The position numbers and the translations under genes are program-made. From Micromonospora parva (lineage in GTDB: Bacteria; Actinomycetota; Actinomycetes; Mycobacteriales; Micromonosporaceae), in the NCBI RefSeq assembly GCF_000718515.1, contig NZ_JNZS01000015.1, forward strand, positions 167,442 to 231,441: a stretch of 64,000 nucleotides of DNA, read 5' to 3'. Numbering within the stretch: position 1 is the first letter of the stretch; every line of letters starts with the position of its first letter. Of this stretch, positions 17,699-26,721 are shown in pieces. Below the pieces are notes generated by a model. The model was not told where the DNA came from and ran no database searches. It saw nothing but the letters and a program-made list of their open reading frames with translations.

Positions 17699-19195
17699 AT
17701 GCAACCGGTGCCCGCTACGGTCTTGTCCCGGCTCGACCTGGAACAGGCCGCCCGCCAGGAAGCCGGCGCCACCGAAGCGCTGATGCCGACGGCGCCGGGC
17801 ACGGTCCAGCTTGCGCAGAACGCCGCACCGTTCGCATCGTGGCTTGCTGGACAGCTTCAAGCCGGTCTTGTCCCGTGCCGTGGTCTCATCGTGGCGGTCG
17901 CCAAACCCGACACCGGCATACGACCGGTCGCAGCCTGGGGTCTCGCCGAACGCGTCACCTACCGGGCGCTCACCGACCTGCTCATGAGCGAAGCGAAGTA
18001 CGAGGGCGGCCGTTCCCCGGAAGCGCACGCGGAGTTCTCGTACGCACCGTTGGCGCACGCCCTGACCCGGGGCAGGCGCCCCGACGCTCCGAAGGAGCAG
18101 CAGTGGCCACACAGCGCCGCCGTCCAGTACGTGGTGAGGGCTGACGTTGCCGCATTCTACGACTACATCGACCACGACATCCTCGCCCGGGAACTGCTGC
18201 TGCGTGCCGCGGACCACGCGGCCATCACTTGCCTGCTGGAGCTCCTGTTCGAGGTGCAGGGCCGCCGCTACGGCCTGCCGCAGCTACTCGAGCCCTCCGA
18301 CCGGCTCTCCGACCTGTACGCGGCACGAATCCTCCGGGCGCTGCGCCGTAAACAGTGGGCGGCGTGGCGGTACAACGACGACTTCCGGATCGCCACCGAC
18401 ACCTTCGAAGACGTCAAACGCTCGCTCGACGACCTGGCGGCGGCCGCCCGCGACAACGGCCTGGTGCTCAACGAGTCCAAAACCCGCACGCCGTCGTTCG
18501 CGACCTACTGGGAAGATAACGAGATCCCCGACTACGACGACAGCGCGGACACTGATCCGCAATGGGCCATCGACGTCCTCAACGCCACCGTGACACCTCG
18601 AGACCTCGCCGCGGGCAGCACGGCCACCGGGCAGATCCCGTTGCACGAGGCTGACCGCGGCGTGATCCGCAAAATCCGACGCGCTCTGATCCGGCTCGCC
18701 GATCCGCCCGAGCCACAGGCGATCACGGTCCTGCCGAAGCTGGAAAACATCGTCGCGTTCGTCAGCTCCAGCACCCCGTACGCCCTGGCCTACCTGCAGG
18801 CGATGGCCCACACCAACCGCTCCGCGGTCGTGACGAGCCTCACCGCCCTCATCGCCGACGTCAGCCTCAGCGGCTGGCAGCGGCTGTGCCTGCTGCGGGC
18901 AATTCACGAACTTGGCCTCACCGACGCCGACCCCTTCAGCACCTGGGTCACCGATCACCGGGCCCAGCGGTACGAGCCTGCCGTGCGCGCCGAGGCCGCC
19001 CTGGTACTGGCCGCAGCAAACAAGATCGATGCGCCGGAGGTCATCCGCGCCCTCGACGAGGAACCCTCGGCCCTGGCCAGCTGGTATCTAGTCGCTTTAC
19101 GGCATCTACATTCACATGGCACCGTCTCGCCGGAGGCCTACGACGCGGTCCGCGACGAGAGCGGCCTGTACGCGGCCATCCTGGCTCGGCCATGA
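17699..19195 (+). CDS. Reverse transcriptase, unclassified (UG/DRT-like)
   Basis: The 498-aa product has the ordered RT palm motifs: KPDTGIRPVAAW and RVTYRALTDLL early, motif A VVRADVAAFYDYIDHDIL near 144-162, motif B-like YGLPQLLEPSDRLSDLYAA near 190-210, catalytic RYNDDF near 225 (Y-N-D-D rather than YADD), and GLVLNESKTRTPS after it. There is no group II intron maturase or X domain, and no clear retron VTG motif. The C-terminal 240 residues are helical repeats (HEAT-like in appearance), as in several defence-associated RTs. The gene is divergent from the ATPase/HNH pair, and its TGA overlaps the start of the next gene (ATGA). I cannot name the RT class without a phylogeny. Confidence 0.85.
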   Translation: MQPVPATVLSRLDLEQAARQEAGATEALMPTAPGTVQLAQNAAPFASWLAGQLQAGLVPCRGLIVAVAKPDTGIRPVAAWGLAERVTYRALTDLLMSEAKYEGGRSPEAHAEFSYAPLAHALTRGRRPDAPKEQQWPHSAAVQYVVRADVAAFYDYIDHDILARELLLRAADHAAITCLLELLFEVQGRRYGLPQLLEPSDRLSDLYAARILRALRRKQWAAWRYNDDFRIATDTFEDVKRSLDDLAAAARDNGLVLNESKTRTPSFATYWEDNEIPDYDDSADTDPQWAIDVLNATVTPRDLAAGSTATGQIPLHEADRGVIRKIRRALIRLADPPEPQAITVLPKLENIVAFVSSSTPYALAYLQAMAHTNRSAVVTSLTALIADVSLSGWQRLCLLRAIHELGLTDADPFSTWVTDHRAQRYEPAVRAEAALVLAAANKIDAPEVIRALDEEPSALASWYLVALRHLHSHGTVSPEAYDAVRDESGLYAAILARP

Positions 19196-19764
19196 ACCCC
19201 GACCAGCCCCGCCTCACGATCACGGAGGACGCCCTCGAGGAACTGCATCGCACCTACTCTCTGCACGCCGCCAGCCGCCCCAGCCTTCCTCGAACGCAGA
19301 ATCCGGGGTACCGCAGCACCGGCGTAACCAGCTCCCCGACCGAGCAGGCCGCATGCTGGATGCGAATGATCAGCACCACCGAGATCTACACCGAGGCCCT
19401 ACTCAAGCACCTCGACGCCGAACGGCCGAATCCGGCGCCGCGCGGCTGGACCGACGTCATCGGATCGTTGAAACAGCGCCACCAGATCGACGCGACCGGC
19501 ATACCCGGCTGGAGCCGGCTCGAGGCTTACATCCTGGTCCGTAACGCGCTCGCTCACGGGCTCGGCCGCTTCACGGCGCACCAGCAGGCCAGGGGCGTTC
19601 CCCGAAAGGTACGCGCAGTCGGCGTTCCGGTACGCGACGGCATGGTCGTGGTCACCGCCATTGCCATGGCCGGCTGTGCAGCGACCTGCAGCAGGTTCAT
19701 GACCGCGCTCGACGCCCACCCCCGCGTCGACACCACGCCGTCGAGACTGCTGCCCGCCCCGTAG
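19192..19764 (+). CDS. RT-coupled small protein with HEPN-type Rx4H motif
   Basis: The 190-aa product is translationally coupled to the RT (4-bp overlap). It is mostly helical and contains ILVRNALAHGLGRFT near residues 112-126; R-N-A-L-A-H fits the Rx4-6H catalytic motif of HEPN ribonucleases. An aromatic-poor N-terminus and a Pro-rich C-terminus flank it. HEPN proteins commonly act as RNA-cleaving toxins in abortive infection. The RT/HEPN-like pairing suggests that cDNA synthesis controls, or is sensed by, the small protein (inference). The motif is short, so the family call is tentative. Confidence 0.6.
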   Translation: MNPDQPRLTITEDALEELHRTYSLHAASRPSLPRTQNPGYRSTGVTSSPTEQAACWMRMISTTEIYTEALLKHLDAERPNPAPRGWTDVIGSLKQRHQIDATGIPGWSRLEAYILVRNALAHGLGRFTAHQQARGVPRKVRAVGVPVRDGMVVVTAIAMAGCAATCSRFMTALDAHPRVDTTPSRLLPAP

Positions 19765-20388
19765 CACGAATCCAACCGCACCGCCGGACCGGCAAAGGCA
19801 CCACAGGTAGACAATTCGGTGCACAGCAATTGAGAGCCCGTCACCAAGCCTCGGAGGGACGTTGCCAGGGGCGCATACTTCGCTGGTGGACCTGCAAGAT
19901 CTTTCTCGCCGCCGAGACTCTGTTCGGCTGGCCGCTCGGCACCATCGACCGATGACCATGCCTACCGCGGAAGGCTCTCGATAGCCGAATGGCGCGGGCA
20001 AGGCGCCGCGCTGCGATCGCAGCTGCCTGCTGTTGCGCCGGAAGACTTGGCCAAGGGCTGCGGATCTCGCTCTGGACGCCGCCATCGACGTTAAGACTCG
20101 CAGCAAGGGCACCGTTCACCTGTCTTCACGTCTGTGCATGACCGGCACCGGCGCTCCCACGGACGACGATCTACGCGAAGAACTGGCCGAACTTGCTTGG
20201 CTGCGCAAGAAGCCTGCACTGGCCGACGACGTCACTGACGGCGCAACGCTCGATGCAACAAGCGGGCGGCGACCGCGTCGAATACGCCTGCCGCACGCTT
20301 GTCTCGTCATGATCGAGTGCACTCAATTCGGCATGACCGGACGGCTTCGAGACCACTGCCGATTACTCACCGCGACGCCCCATTCGGC
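19765..20388. other. Poorly coding stretch with possible decayed gene
   Basis: No intact gene is supported. On the plus strand two frames read like consecutive pieces of one protein: RGRLSIAEWRGQGAALRSQ (about 19965-20045), then in another frame [18 protein letters not shown] and DDDLREELAELAWLRKKP (about 20055-20220). This would fit an old gene with a frameshift near 20050. Near its right end are two imperfect copies of a segment containing ATTCGGCATGA and CATGATCGAGTGC (20308-20338 and 20382-20400). Confidence 0.35.
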
Positions 20389-20988
20389 ATGATCGAGTGC
20401 GTCAGCTCATCCACTACCGTCCGGGCTGTGGCAGCCATAGCAGCGGGAGCGTTTCGTCGGACGCCGATCGAGCGGTCAGACCAACGGGTCGCATGGGACC
20501 GGGCAGACCAGGCCTCTTTCGCTGCCGGAGCCTGTCACATCCTCGCCTGGGTCTGCCGGGACTCCTATTCAGACAGGCCCACCGAGATAGCTGGGGTGCC
20601 CCTCCTGGGTCAGCGGCAGGTCTTCCACACCTACGCGGCCTGGGACGGCTGGGCGTTCGACCACTCAGGCTGGAATCCCGAGCCACAACTGCTGGCGGTC
20701 AACACGGACTTCGAAGGCCAACCGCTCACGCGCCTCAAGATCACCGAAGGTCTCGCTGATTTCTGCCAGAAGCACCATTACCGCATGCCGAACCAGTACT
20801 GGCGTGACCCGCGCCCACATGCGCGGGACTACATCGGCCACTACATCCCACCCTGGGCACAGCCCCTACCCGCACTCGCCCCGGCGAACGCACATCTGCC
20901 GAGGGGGCACCGGCTGTTGACGCGCCCCGATCAGCGGCAGGCCGATGCGTCGGTGGGAGCCGTCGCGCTGATCCTGCGGCGACGGTGA
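20389..20988 (+). CDS. Hypothetical protein (first of a coupled pair)
   Basis: This 199-aa frame is taken from ATG 20389 (MIECVSSSTTVRAVAAIAAG). An upstream extension to 20299 reads poorly and lies in a repeat. The body is aromatic-rich and has one stretch suited to a mixed alpha/beta domain (ILAWVCRDSYSDRPTEIAGV, then HTYAAWDGWAFDHSGWNPE). No catalytic motif or known family is evident. It ends with the GTGA overlap that starts the next gene, so the two form a two-gene unit of unknown role between the RT module and the LysM/BTAD gene. Confidence 0.6.
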   Translation: MIECVSSSTTVRAVAAIAAGAFRRTPIERSDQRVAWDRADQASFAAGACHILAWVCRDSYSDRPTEIAGVPLLGQRQVFHTYAAWDGWAFDHSGWNPEPQLLAVNTDFEGQPLTRLKITEGLADFCQKHHYRMPNQYWRDPRPHARDYIGHYIPPWAQPLPALAPANAHLPRGHRLLTRPDQRQADASVGAVALILRRR

Positions 20989-21578
20989 AGAATCTGCGCG
21001 TGGATGTTGCCGATCTGCTCCGTCGAGCTGCGGCCATGGTCCCAGCGGACGTCGTGAATGAAGCCGGCGTGACGGTCGTGGACGTACGCGAGTACCTCGA
21101 CCACGACGAGTGGGAGATCGCGTTCGACCTCCTTGCAGACCTCCACACGGGTTGGCGACCGCCGACCGCTTGGTGGGATCTACTGGTCGACAGTGCCGAG
21201 TTGATGTGGCTGCCCGACGCTGCCGCGTGGTGCCAGTGGGGCCGCTGGGAGAGCATCCACGGAACTGTCCGCGCCGAGTTGCGGCTACTGTCGCCCACGG
21301 AGGGTGGCCGACGAACACCAATCCCGGGCAAGGGCATCCTCCGACCGCTGTGGAACCTCGGCCGGTGTACGGCTGCGGGCGATTCGGATCTGCTCGTGGC
21401 ACGTGTCTGGGTGGAGTCCGCGCCGGCGTTGCCACCAGGTGCCACCGGGTCGGTCCGCCTAGGCCCGCTGTCCCCTGCCCTCTGGCGTCACCTGCAGCCG
21501 GGCATGACGATCACGATGCACGAGGGCCGACCTGCGGTAGGGACCGCCACCATGATCGAGGTGTCGATCGCGCGTTGA
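20985..21578 (+). CDS. Hypothetical protein with beta-barrel-like C-terminus
   Basis: The 197-aa product starts at GTG 20985 inside the upstream stop. The N-terminal half is helical (VDVREYLDHDEWEIAFDLLA). The C-terminal half (VRLGPLSPALWRHLQPGMTI, then HEGRPAVGTATMIEV) looks like the last beta-barrel of an EF-Tu-type domain, in which LxPGMxITMxEGxxxVGxGxV-like segments occur. That likeness is structural guesswork from a short segment. It is translationally coupled to 20389-20988. No functional call is made. Confidence 0.6.
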   Translation: MKNLRVDVADLLRRAAAMVPADVVNEAGVTVVDVREYLDHDEWEIAFDLLADLHTGWRPPTAWWDLLVDSAELMWLPDAAAWCQWGRWESIHGTVRAELRLLSPTEGGRRTPIPGKGILRPLWNLGRCTAAGDSDLLVARVWVESAPALPPGATGSVRLGPLSPALWRHLQPGMTITMHEGRPAVGTATMIEVSIAR

Positions 21579-21901
21579 CATCGGCAATTGGTGGACGCTG
21601 CCTCCTGTCATCGCGGGCAAGATCCGGTCCGTCGCCGTCTCTCTGAAGTACTGACGAGGTACCGGGACGAGCCCGGTGCCGGCAACCAGAAACCGATCTG
21701 AGCGGCGGGAAGGCTCCGGCTGCGAGGCGACCGGTGCAGCGGAGGTCGATCGCGGTGGCCCGGCAGCAGGAGGGCGGAGGCCAGCACGGTGGCGGTTTCG
21801 ACGGTTTACGGGGGGTGCCGACGCGCAGACGGTATGAGGTGCAGCCACCGGACCGGGCAGACGGCGTTGAAACGTGCGCGGGGCGACCAGGCGGGACTCG
21901 G
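21579..21901. other. Convergent intergenic stretch, nothing recognised
   Basis: This is the space between the end of the coupled hypothetical pair and the stop of the minus-strand LysM/BTAD gene. I see no RNA gene, no strong hairpin with a T-run and no credible open frame. Confidence 0.4.
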
Positions 21902-24625
21902 TCAGTTCCCGCCCAGGCTGTTGCGGAGTCGGGTGGCGAGCGCGATCGTGTCTTCCTGCGGTTCGGCGTCGAGGTCGGCGAGGGCTTTAGTCAGGGCGCG
22001 TAGCAGGGTTCGGATGCCGTCGGGGTCGCCGAGGGCGTGTCGGGCGTGCATCGCCTTGATGTAGAGGGCTTCGTTGTAGTGGTCGAGTCCGATGGCCTTG
22101 TTGAGCAGGTCGGATGCGGCTTGCGGGTTGGTGTCGAGCAGATCGTCGGCGAGCAGGAGGTGGGCTTCGGTGCCCCAGCGGCGAACCGTCTCGCGGTGGG
22201 GCTGCAGCCACTCGTAGTCCTGGCCGTCGGCGAGGGGTGCGGTGTAGAGGTCGCAGGCGGCGGTGAGGAGTTCGCGGCGGCGCGGTTCGGTGGCGATGGT
22301 GGCGCTGCGCATCAGGTCGCGCAGGGTCCATACGTCGACGTCCACGGTCGCGGGGTCGAGCAGGTACCGTCCGGCGGACTTGATGACGTAGGCGTTCTTC
22401 GTCTCAGCGGTGCCGGCGCGGCCGAGGACGTGCCGCAGGTTCGAGGCGTTGGTGTGGACGCGTTGGTCGGCTTGGCTGATGCGAGCGTCGGGTTCGAGGT
22501 ATTCGCCGATGTCGCGGGTGCCGGCTCCGTCGGGGTGCACGGCGAGGTATACCGCGAGTTCCAGGGCTTTGGCTCGCAGCGGTCGGCCTTCCGCGGTGAT
22601 GCCTTCGATGCGCGGTGCGCCGAGCACGCGCAGCCGCGCCCGTCCCGAGAGCAGGTCGGGTTTGACGGCGGTCGAGGTAGACGGGTTCGTGGTGGTGGGT
22701 GTGGTCTCGGTGCGGCTCGCGTGTAGGGGCACGATCGTGACCGGTAGGGCTGGTGAGGGGATGGCAGGCGGTTCGCCGGTCTGTGCCTCGCGGAGCGTGG
22801 TCAGGATTTGGATGGCGGCGGCGGGTTCGAGTACGGGCAGTCGCGGTGGCACTGGTTCGGCGGGGTGCCCGGAGATAAGCGTGCTGTGTCCGTCCTGGGT
22901 GACCTGGAGGGTGGGTCCGTGGTCCCATTCGCCGAGTAGCAGCGCGGACACGCGCAGGCCTTCGCCCAGGGCGAGGGCGACCTTGGCACGCGTTCCGGCA
23001 TTGGCAGGTGGGGTCGCGGTGATGAGCATGACCGGTGGTAGCGCTTCCTCGTCGGGCGCTGTCCGCCGCAGCTCGTCAAGGTCGGTGAGGGTGTGTTCGT
23101 CGAGCGTGCGGCTGCGGTGTAGCAGCTGGGACTCGATGACGGTGAGCGCGTCGTTGATGCTGTCGGTCACGTGCAGTCGCGGCCATGGGCTGAGCGTCAC
23201 CGCGTCCGGGCCGAGCAGCGTGGTCAGGGTGGCGGCGTCGATGACGACCTCGCTGCGGGCGTCAGGGTGGTGCGGGTTGCCGGAGGTCAGCACGGCGACG
23301 AGGGCGGCGCGGGCGGCAGCATGTGCGCCGTCTCCGACGATTCCCGTTCCACCGTCGGGCAGGAGGCCAAGGTCAGGTAGAGGAGCAAACGGCACGCCGT
23401 CATCGCTGCTGGTATCCGAGGGCTCGGGGTTGCGGGCGGCCACGGCGCGGTGGACCTGGACCACGGTCGGGGGCAGTTCGGTGGGCGGATAATCGTCCGG
23501 CTCGGCGGAGTATCGACGGCGGCGTTGGAGCCAGAGCATTGCTACTGCGGCACTGATCGCGGCGGCGAGCGACCATGTCAGCCAACCGGAGTCCGACAGA
23601 TCAACACCCCCCTGGTCGTCTGTGTCCGCCGCAGGACTGTTTATGGCGGGCGGCGATGTGGCGGGGTTGGGGATGCCCGACGACGGCGCTGGCGACGAAG
23701 CGGACCCGGTTGGGACTGCGGACTGCGTGGTGGTGGGAGTGGCGGCCGATGGCTGGGGCGCGGGTGGCGGCACGACGGGATCGTGCGGATCCGGTGCGGC
23801 ACTCGGCGTTGCGGTTGATGTCGCGGGCCGGCCTGACCGGGGGGTGGCGGGTGTGGCGGCATGTGGTGGGCGGGCGTCGGCAGGGAGGCGTAGCTCCCAG
23901 CCGGGATAGATGAGGTCGCAGTCGCGCAGGACACCGCCGACGGGAAAGTGGCGGTGCTTGTTCAGGCGGCAGACCTCTGGCCACCGACCCGCGTCGCCGA
24001 GCCACTCCTTCGCGACCTTGGACAAGGTGTCGTGTCGCTCGACCGTGTAGAGGTAGCGCTGGTTGGCGACGTGGATGACGGCGGGTCCACGGGCTGCAGC
24101 TTGCCGGGGAACATCGGCCCTCTCGGTCGCAGCGACGGGCGTGGACGCCCGATCCGCGTGCACTGCCGCGAGAGAGCCGGCGGGAGTGACGGCGAGCGCG
24201 GCGGTGCCGGCCAGACCGAACACGAGCCGGTGCAATGGGGCCGGCAGCCCGGGTATGGGGATGCGCCACCGGGTCACCGCCGCGAGGATCTCGGCGAGCA
24301 GGAACAATGTGAACAGGCCCCACAGCAGCCACATCGCCCAGAGGGCCGCGCCGATGAGGAAGTCTGGGGTGAACCGCCCGCTGGAGCGCGCGAACCAGTC
24401 GGGGATCTGCGACCAGGACGGCAGTCGACGGAGCGGGTTCCCGCCTGCGGCCCACAGCAGCACCGGAATGGCGACCAAGAAGAGTCCGGCACCGATGGCG
24501 CCGCGTACAGCCCGGCCGAGGGACGGTCTTGTGCGGCGCGGCCGAGAATCTGATGGGATGCGGACGGTGGCTCGTGCACCGTACTCGGCGAGTTTGTCGT
24601 CTCTGCCTCGGTGCGGCTGCGGCAC
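21902..24625 (-). CDS. Membrane-anchored LysM/BTAD-domain regulator-like protein
   Basis: The 907-aa product begins with about three transmembrane segments (GAIGAGLFLVAIPVLLWAAG; FLIGAALWAMWLLWGLFTLF; a third near 130-150). A LysM-like domain follows (YLYTVERHDTLSKVAKEWLG, near residues 205-260), then a long Pro/Thr/Ser-rich linker, another transmembrane helix near 350 and a cytoplasmic part. The cytoplasmic part ends in an OmpR-type winged helix (LRVLGAPRIEG, RAKALELAVYLAVHPDG) plus a BTAD helical domain (about 760-905). The family is recurrent in actinobacterial mobile elements. The sensing/transcription role is inferred. It is divergent from the actin-fold membrane gene, with 119 bp between the starts. 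Confidence 0.82.
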   Translation of the reverse strand: MPQPHRGRDDKLAEYGARATVRIPSDSRPRRTRPSLGRAVRGAIGAGLFLVAIPVLLWAAGGNPLRRLPSWSQIPDWFARSSGRFTPDFLIGAALWAMWLLWGLFTLFLLAEILAAVTRWRIPIPGLPAPLHRLVFGLAGTAALAVTPAGSLAAVHADRASTPVAATERADVPRQAAARGPAVIHVANQRYLYTVERHDTLSKVAKEWLGDAGRWPEVCRLNKHRHFPVGGVLRDCDLIYPGWELRLPADARPPHAATPATPRSGRPATSTATPSAAPDPHDPVVPPPAPQPSAATPTTTQSAVPTGSASSPAPSSGIPNPATSPPAINSPAADTDDQGGVDLSDSGWLTWSLAAAISAAVAMLWLQRRRRYSAEPDDYPPTELPPTVVQVHRAVAARNPEPSDTSSDDGVPFAPLPDLGLLPDGGTGIVGDGAHAAARAALVAVLTSGNPHHPDARSEVVIDAATLTTLLGPDAVTLSPWPRLHVTDSINDALTVIESQLLHRSRTLDEHTLTDLDELRRTAPDEEALPPVMLITATPPANAGTRAKVALALGEGLRVSALLLGEWDHGPTLQVTQDGHSTLISGHPAEPVPPRLPVLEPAAAIQILTTLREAQTGEPPAIPSPALPVTIVPLHASRTETTPTTTNPSTSTAVKPDLLSGRARLRVLGAPRIEGITAEGRPLRAKALELAVYLAVHPDGAGTRDIGEYLEPDARISQADQRVHTNASNLRHVLGRAGTAETKNAYVIKSAGRYLLDPATVDVDVWTLRDLMRSATIATEPRRRELLTAACDLYTAPLADGQDYEWLQPHRETVRRWGTEAHLLLADDLLDTNPQAASDLLNKAIGLDHYNEALYIKAMHARHALGDPDGIRTLLRALTKALADLDAEPQEDTIALATRLRNSLGGN

Positions 24626-24744
24626 CTGTCCCCCTGCCGTCGATCCCCCGAATCCTCATCAAATACACGATCGCGAGTGTCTGCGACTATCCCATCGGGA
24701 GAGATTCTCACCATCCGCGTACAACGAGTCACGTTCCGCGGATC

Positions 24745-26721
24745 ATGGTTGACACCTTGCCCTCAGAGGCGAGACTGCCCCTCATGCCAAGCGGGGGCAC
24801 TGTGTTGTCGATCGACCTCAGCTCGTCGGCCATCGCGGCCACCGTCAGCCGGCAGGGCCTCAAGGTCCCCGTCCTCATCGACGGTCGCCTCGTCATGCCG
24901 CCTGGCATCGTCATCGGACCCGCAGGGGAGATTTACGTCGGTCTCGACACCATGACCGCGACGTCGCTGCCGGCAGATCACCAGTTCGTCGACAATCCGG
25001 CGGACCTTCTCGGCCGGCCCATCGACACCGCTAATGAGGCCCGACCCGATCCGGTGGATCTACTCGCCACCGTGCTGCGGCACGTCACCCATCACGCTGC
25101 CGTCCACGTCAACGGGCCGATCAACGCGCTCACCCTGACCGTGCCACCGAGCTGGGGACCACGCCGCTGCGGACACGTCAGCGAGGCAGCAACCCGCGCG
25201 GGATTTCCGCCTCCTGCCCTGGTCACCGCACCCGCCGCCCTCGCCGCCTACGCCACAGTCCTCGGCGTCACCGCGCCGGGAGGCTCCTGCGTGCTCATAT
25301 GCCAGGCAGACCGCGAACCGGCAACCCTCACCGTCCTGCAAACCGTCGCCAACGGCTACCGCGAACTGGCGACCCAGCAGATCAGCCTCGCCCACGGCCT
25401 CGACCACCTCATCGCCCACCACGTCGTCCAGACGGCCACCACAGACTCCGACCCACTCCAGGCGATGATCGCCGCGCCCGGTAGCGACCGGTCGGACGTC
25501 GGACGTGCAATTCTGGAATCTGTCCGCACCGCCAGGCAGCTACTCGCGACCCAAGACCGAGTCCCGATCCTGCTGCCCGCGCCCCGCCAACCCGCCGTCC
25601 TCACCCGCGACGACGTCACGGCCGGCGCACAGCCCCTCCTCGACCAGATCCCCGGCACAGTCGACGGACTCCTCGACGCGGCCGACGTCGACAAGACGCA
25701 CCTCGCTGACGTCGTCCTCAGACCAGCCACCGGCGTACCCGCGCTGGCCGAAGCGCTCGCCGCTGCCACCGGCAAACCCCCCACGCTCATCGACCACCCC
25801 CACGCCCTCGCCGACGGCGCCCTCTCCCTCACCACCACGCACCAATCAGGCCCGGCAGCCGCCGCACGGCTACCCCGCGTGCGCCTACGTATCAGCGACC
25901 TCACCGGTGCCCTGCTCCTCGGTGCCTGTTCCCTGGTCCTGCTCCTGCAAGCCGTCCTCACCGCCTACATCACCACCTTCAGCACCTGGGTCGTCGGCGT
26001 CCGCACCTCCTTACCGCAACTCGGCACCGCCGGCGCACTCGTCATGCTCACCGCATTCGCTGTTGCGCACCTCGCACCCACCACCTTGCTCGCCGGGACA
26101 CCCCCCGCATCAACCCCCGAACCCACCACAGGCAGCCTCATTCGACGCGGATACCTCACCACCGCCGTCGGCGGCGGCATCACCGCAGCCCTCTACGGCC
26201 TCGCCACCGGCACCGCCGTCGAATACGACTACACCCCGTACCTCAGATGGACCCTTGGCGCCGCCCTACCGCTGGCCGCCTGCGCCGCCGTCATCGCCGC
26301 CACCGCACCCCGCATCCCCGCCGACGCACTACCCACGTGGCTCGCCATGACCCGCCCCGCCGTCACCCACGCGCTCACCGCCACCGCAGGCATCTACCTC
26401 ATGCGCGCCGCAATCACCCTCACCACACCCATCTCCACGAACGCCGTCGCCCCCATCGCTGGCAGCATCGGCGCAGCCCTCGTCGGCATCGCCACCGCCC
26501 TCACCATCAGCCGCCGCCGCACGATCCGCGCTATCACCGCACCGGGCCTCGCCATCGGCTACGCCCTCGTCTTCACCGTCGACACCACCGGCGCCCTCAT
26601 CGTTGGCTACCTCGCCGCCCTCACCTGGTGGGGTATCCGGCTCACCGCACACACCCTGCGGCTGGCCTTCCCCCAGCCAGGAACGGCGCTACGCCGCCGC
26701 GTCGACCGCACAGGCGACTGA
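24745..26721 (+). CDS. Hsp70/actin-fold N-domain fused to multi-pass membrane region
   Basis: The 658-aa product has an N-terminal actin-like ATPase segment: GTVLSIDLSSSAIAATV (phosphate-1-like), MPPGIVIGPAGEIYVGLDTM, ALTLTVPPSWGPRRCG followed by APAALAAYA, and a DVVLRPATGVPALAEAL stretch as in the DnaK phosphate-2/adenosine region. A Leu/Ala-rich membrane region follows, with about eight hydrophobic helices (residues 390-640). Actinobacterial proteins with this architecture are found beside LysM/BTAD genes, as here. I chose ATG 24745; ATG 24784 is an alternative closer to the domain. The two divergent genes probably share a control region and act in one envelope-linked process (inference). 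Confidence 0.7.
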   Translation: MVDTLPSEARLPLMPSGGTVLSIDLSSSAIAATVSRQGLKVPVLIDGRLVMPPGIVIGPAGEIYVGLDTMTATSLPADHQFVDNPADLLGRPIDTANEARPDPVDLLATVLRHVTHHAAVHVNGPINALTLTVPPSWGPRRCGHVSEAATRAGFPPPALVTAPAALAAYATVLGVTAPGGSCVLICQADREPATLTVLQTVANGYRELATQQISLAHGLDHLIAHHVVQTATTDSDPLQAMIAAPGSDRSDVGRAILESVRTARQLLATQDRVPILLPAPRQPAVLTRDDVTAGAQPLLDQIPGTVDGLLDAADVDKTHLADVVLRPATGVPALAEALAAATGKPPTLIDHPHALADGALSLTTTHQSGPAAAARLPRVRLRISDLTGALLLGACSLVLLLQAVLTAYITTFSTWVVGVRTSLPQLGTAGALVMLTAFAVAHLAPTTLLAGTPPASTPEPTTGSLIRRGYLTTAVGGGITAALYGLATGTAVEYDYTPYLRWTLGAALPLAACAAVIAATAPRIPADALPTWLAMTRPAVTHALTATAGIYLMRAAITLTTPISTNAVAPIAGSIGAALVGIATALTISRRRTIRAITAPGLAIGYALVFTVDTTGALIVGYLAALTWWGIRLTAHTLRLAFPQPGTALRRRVDRTGD

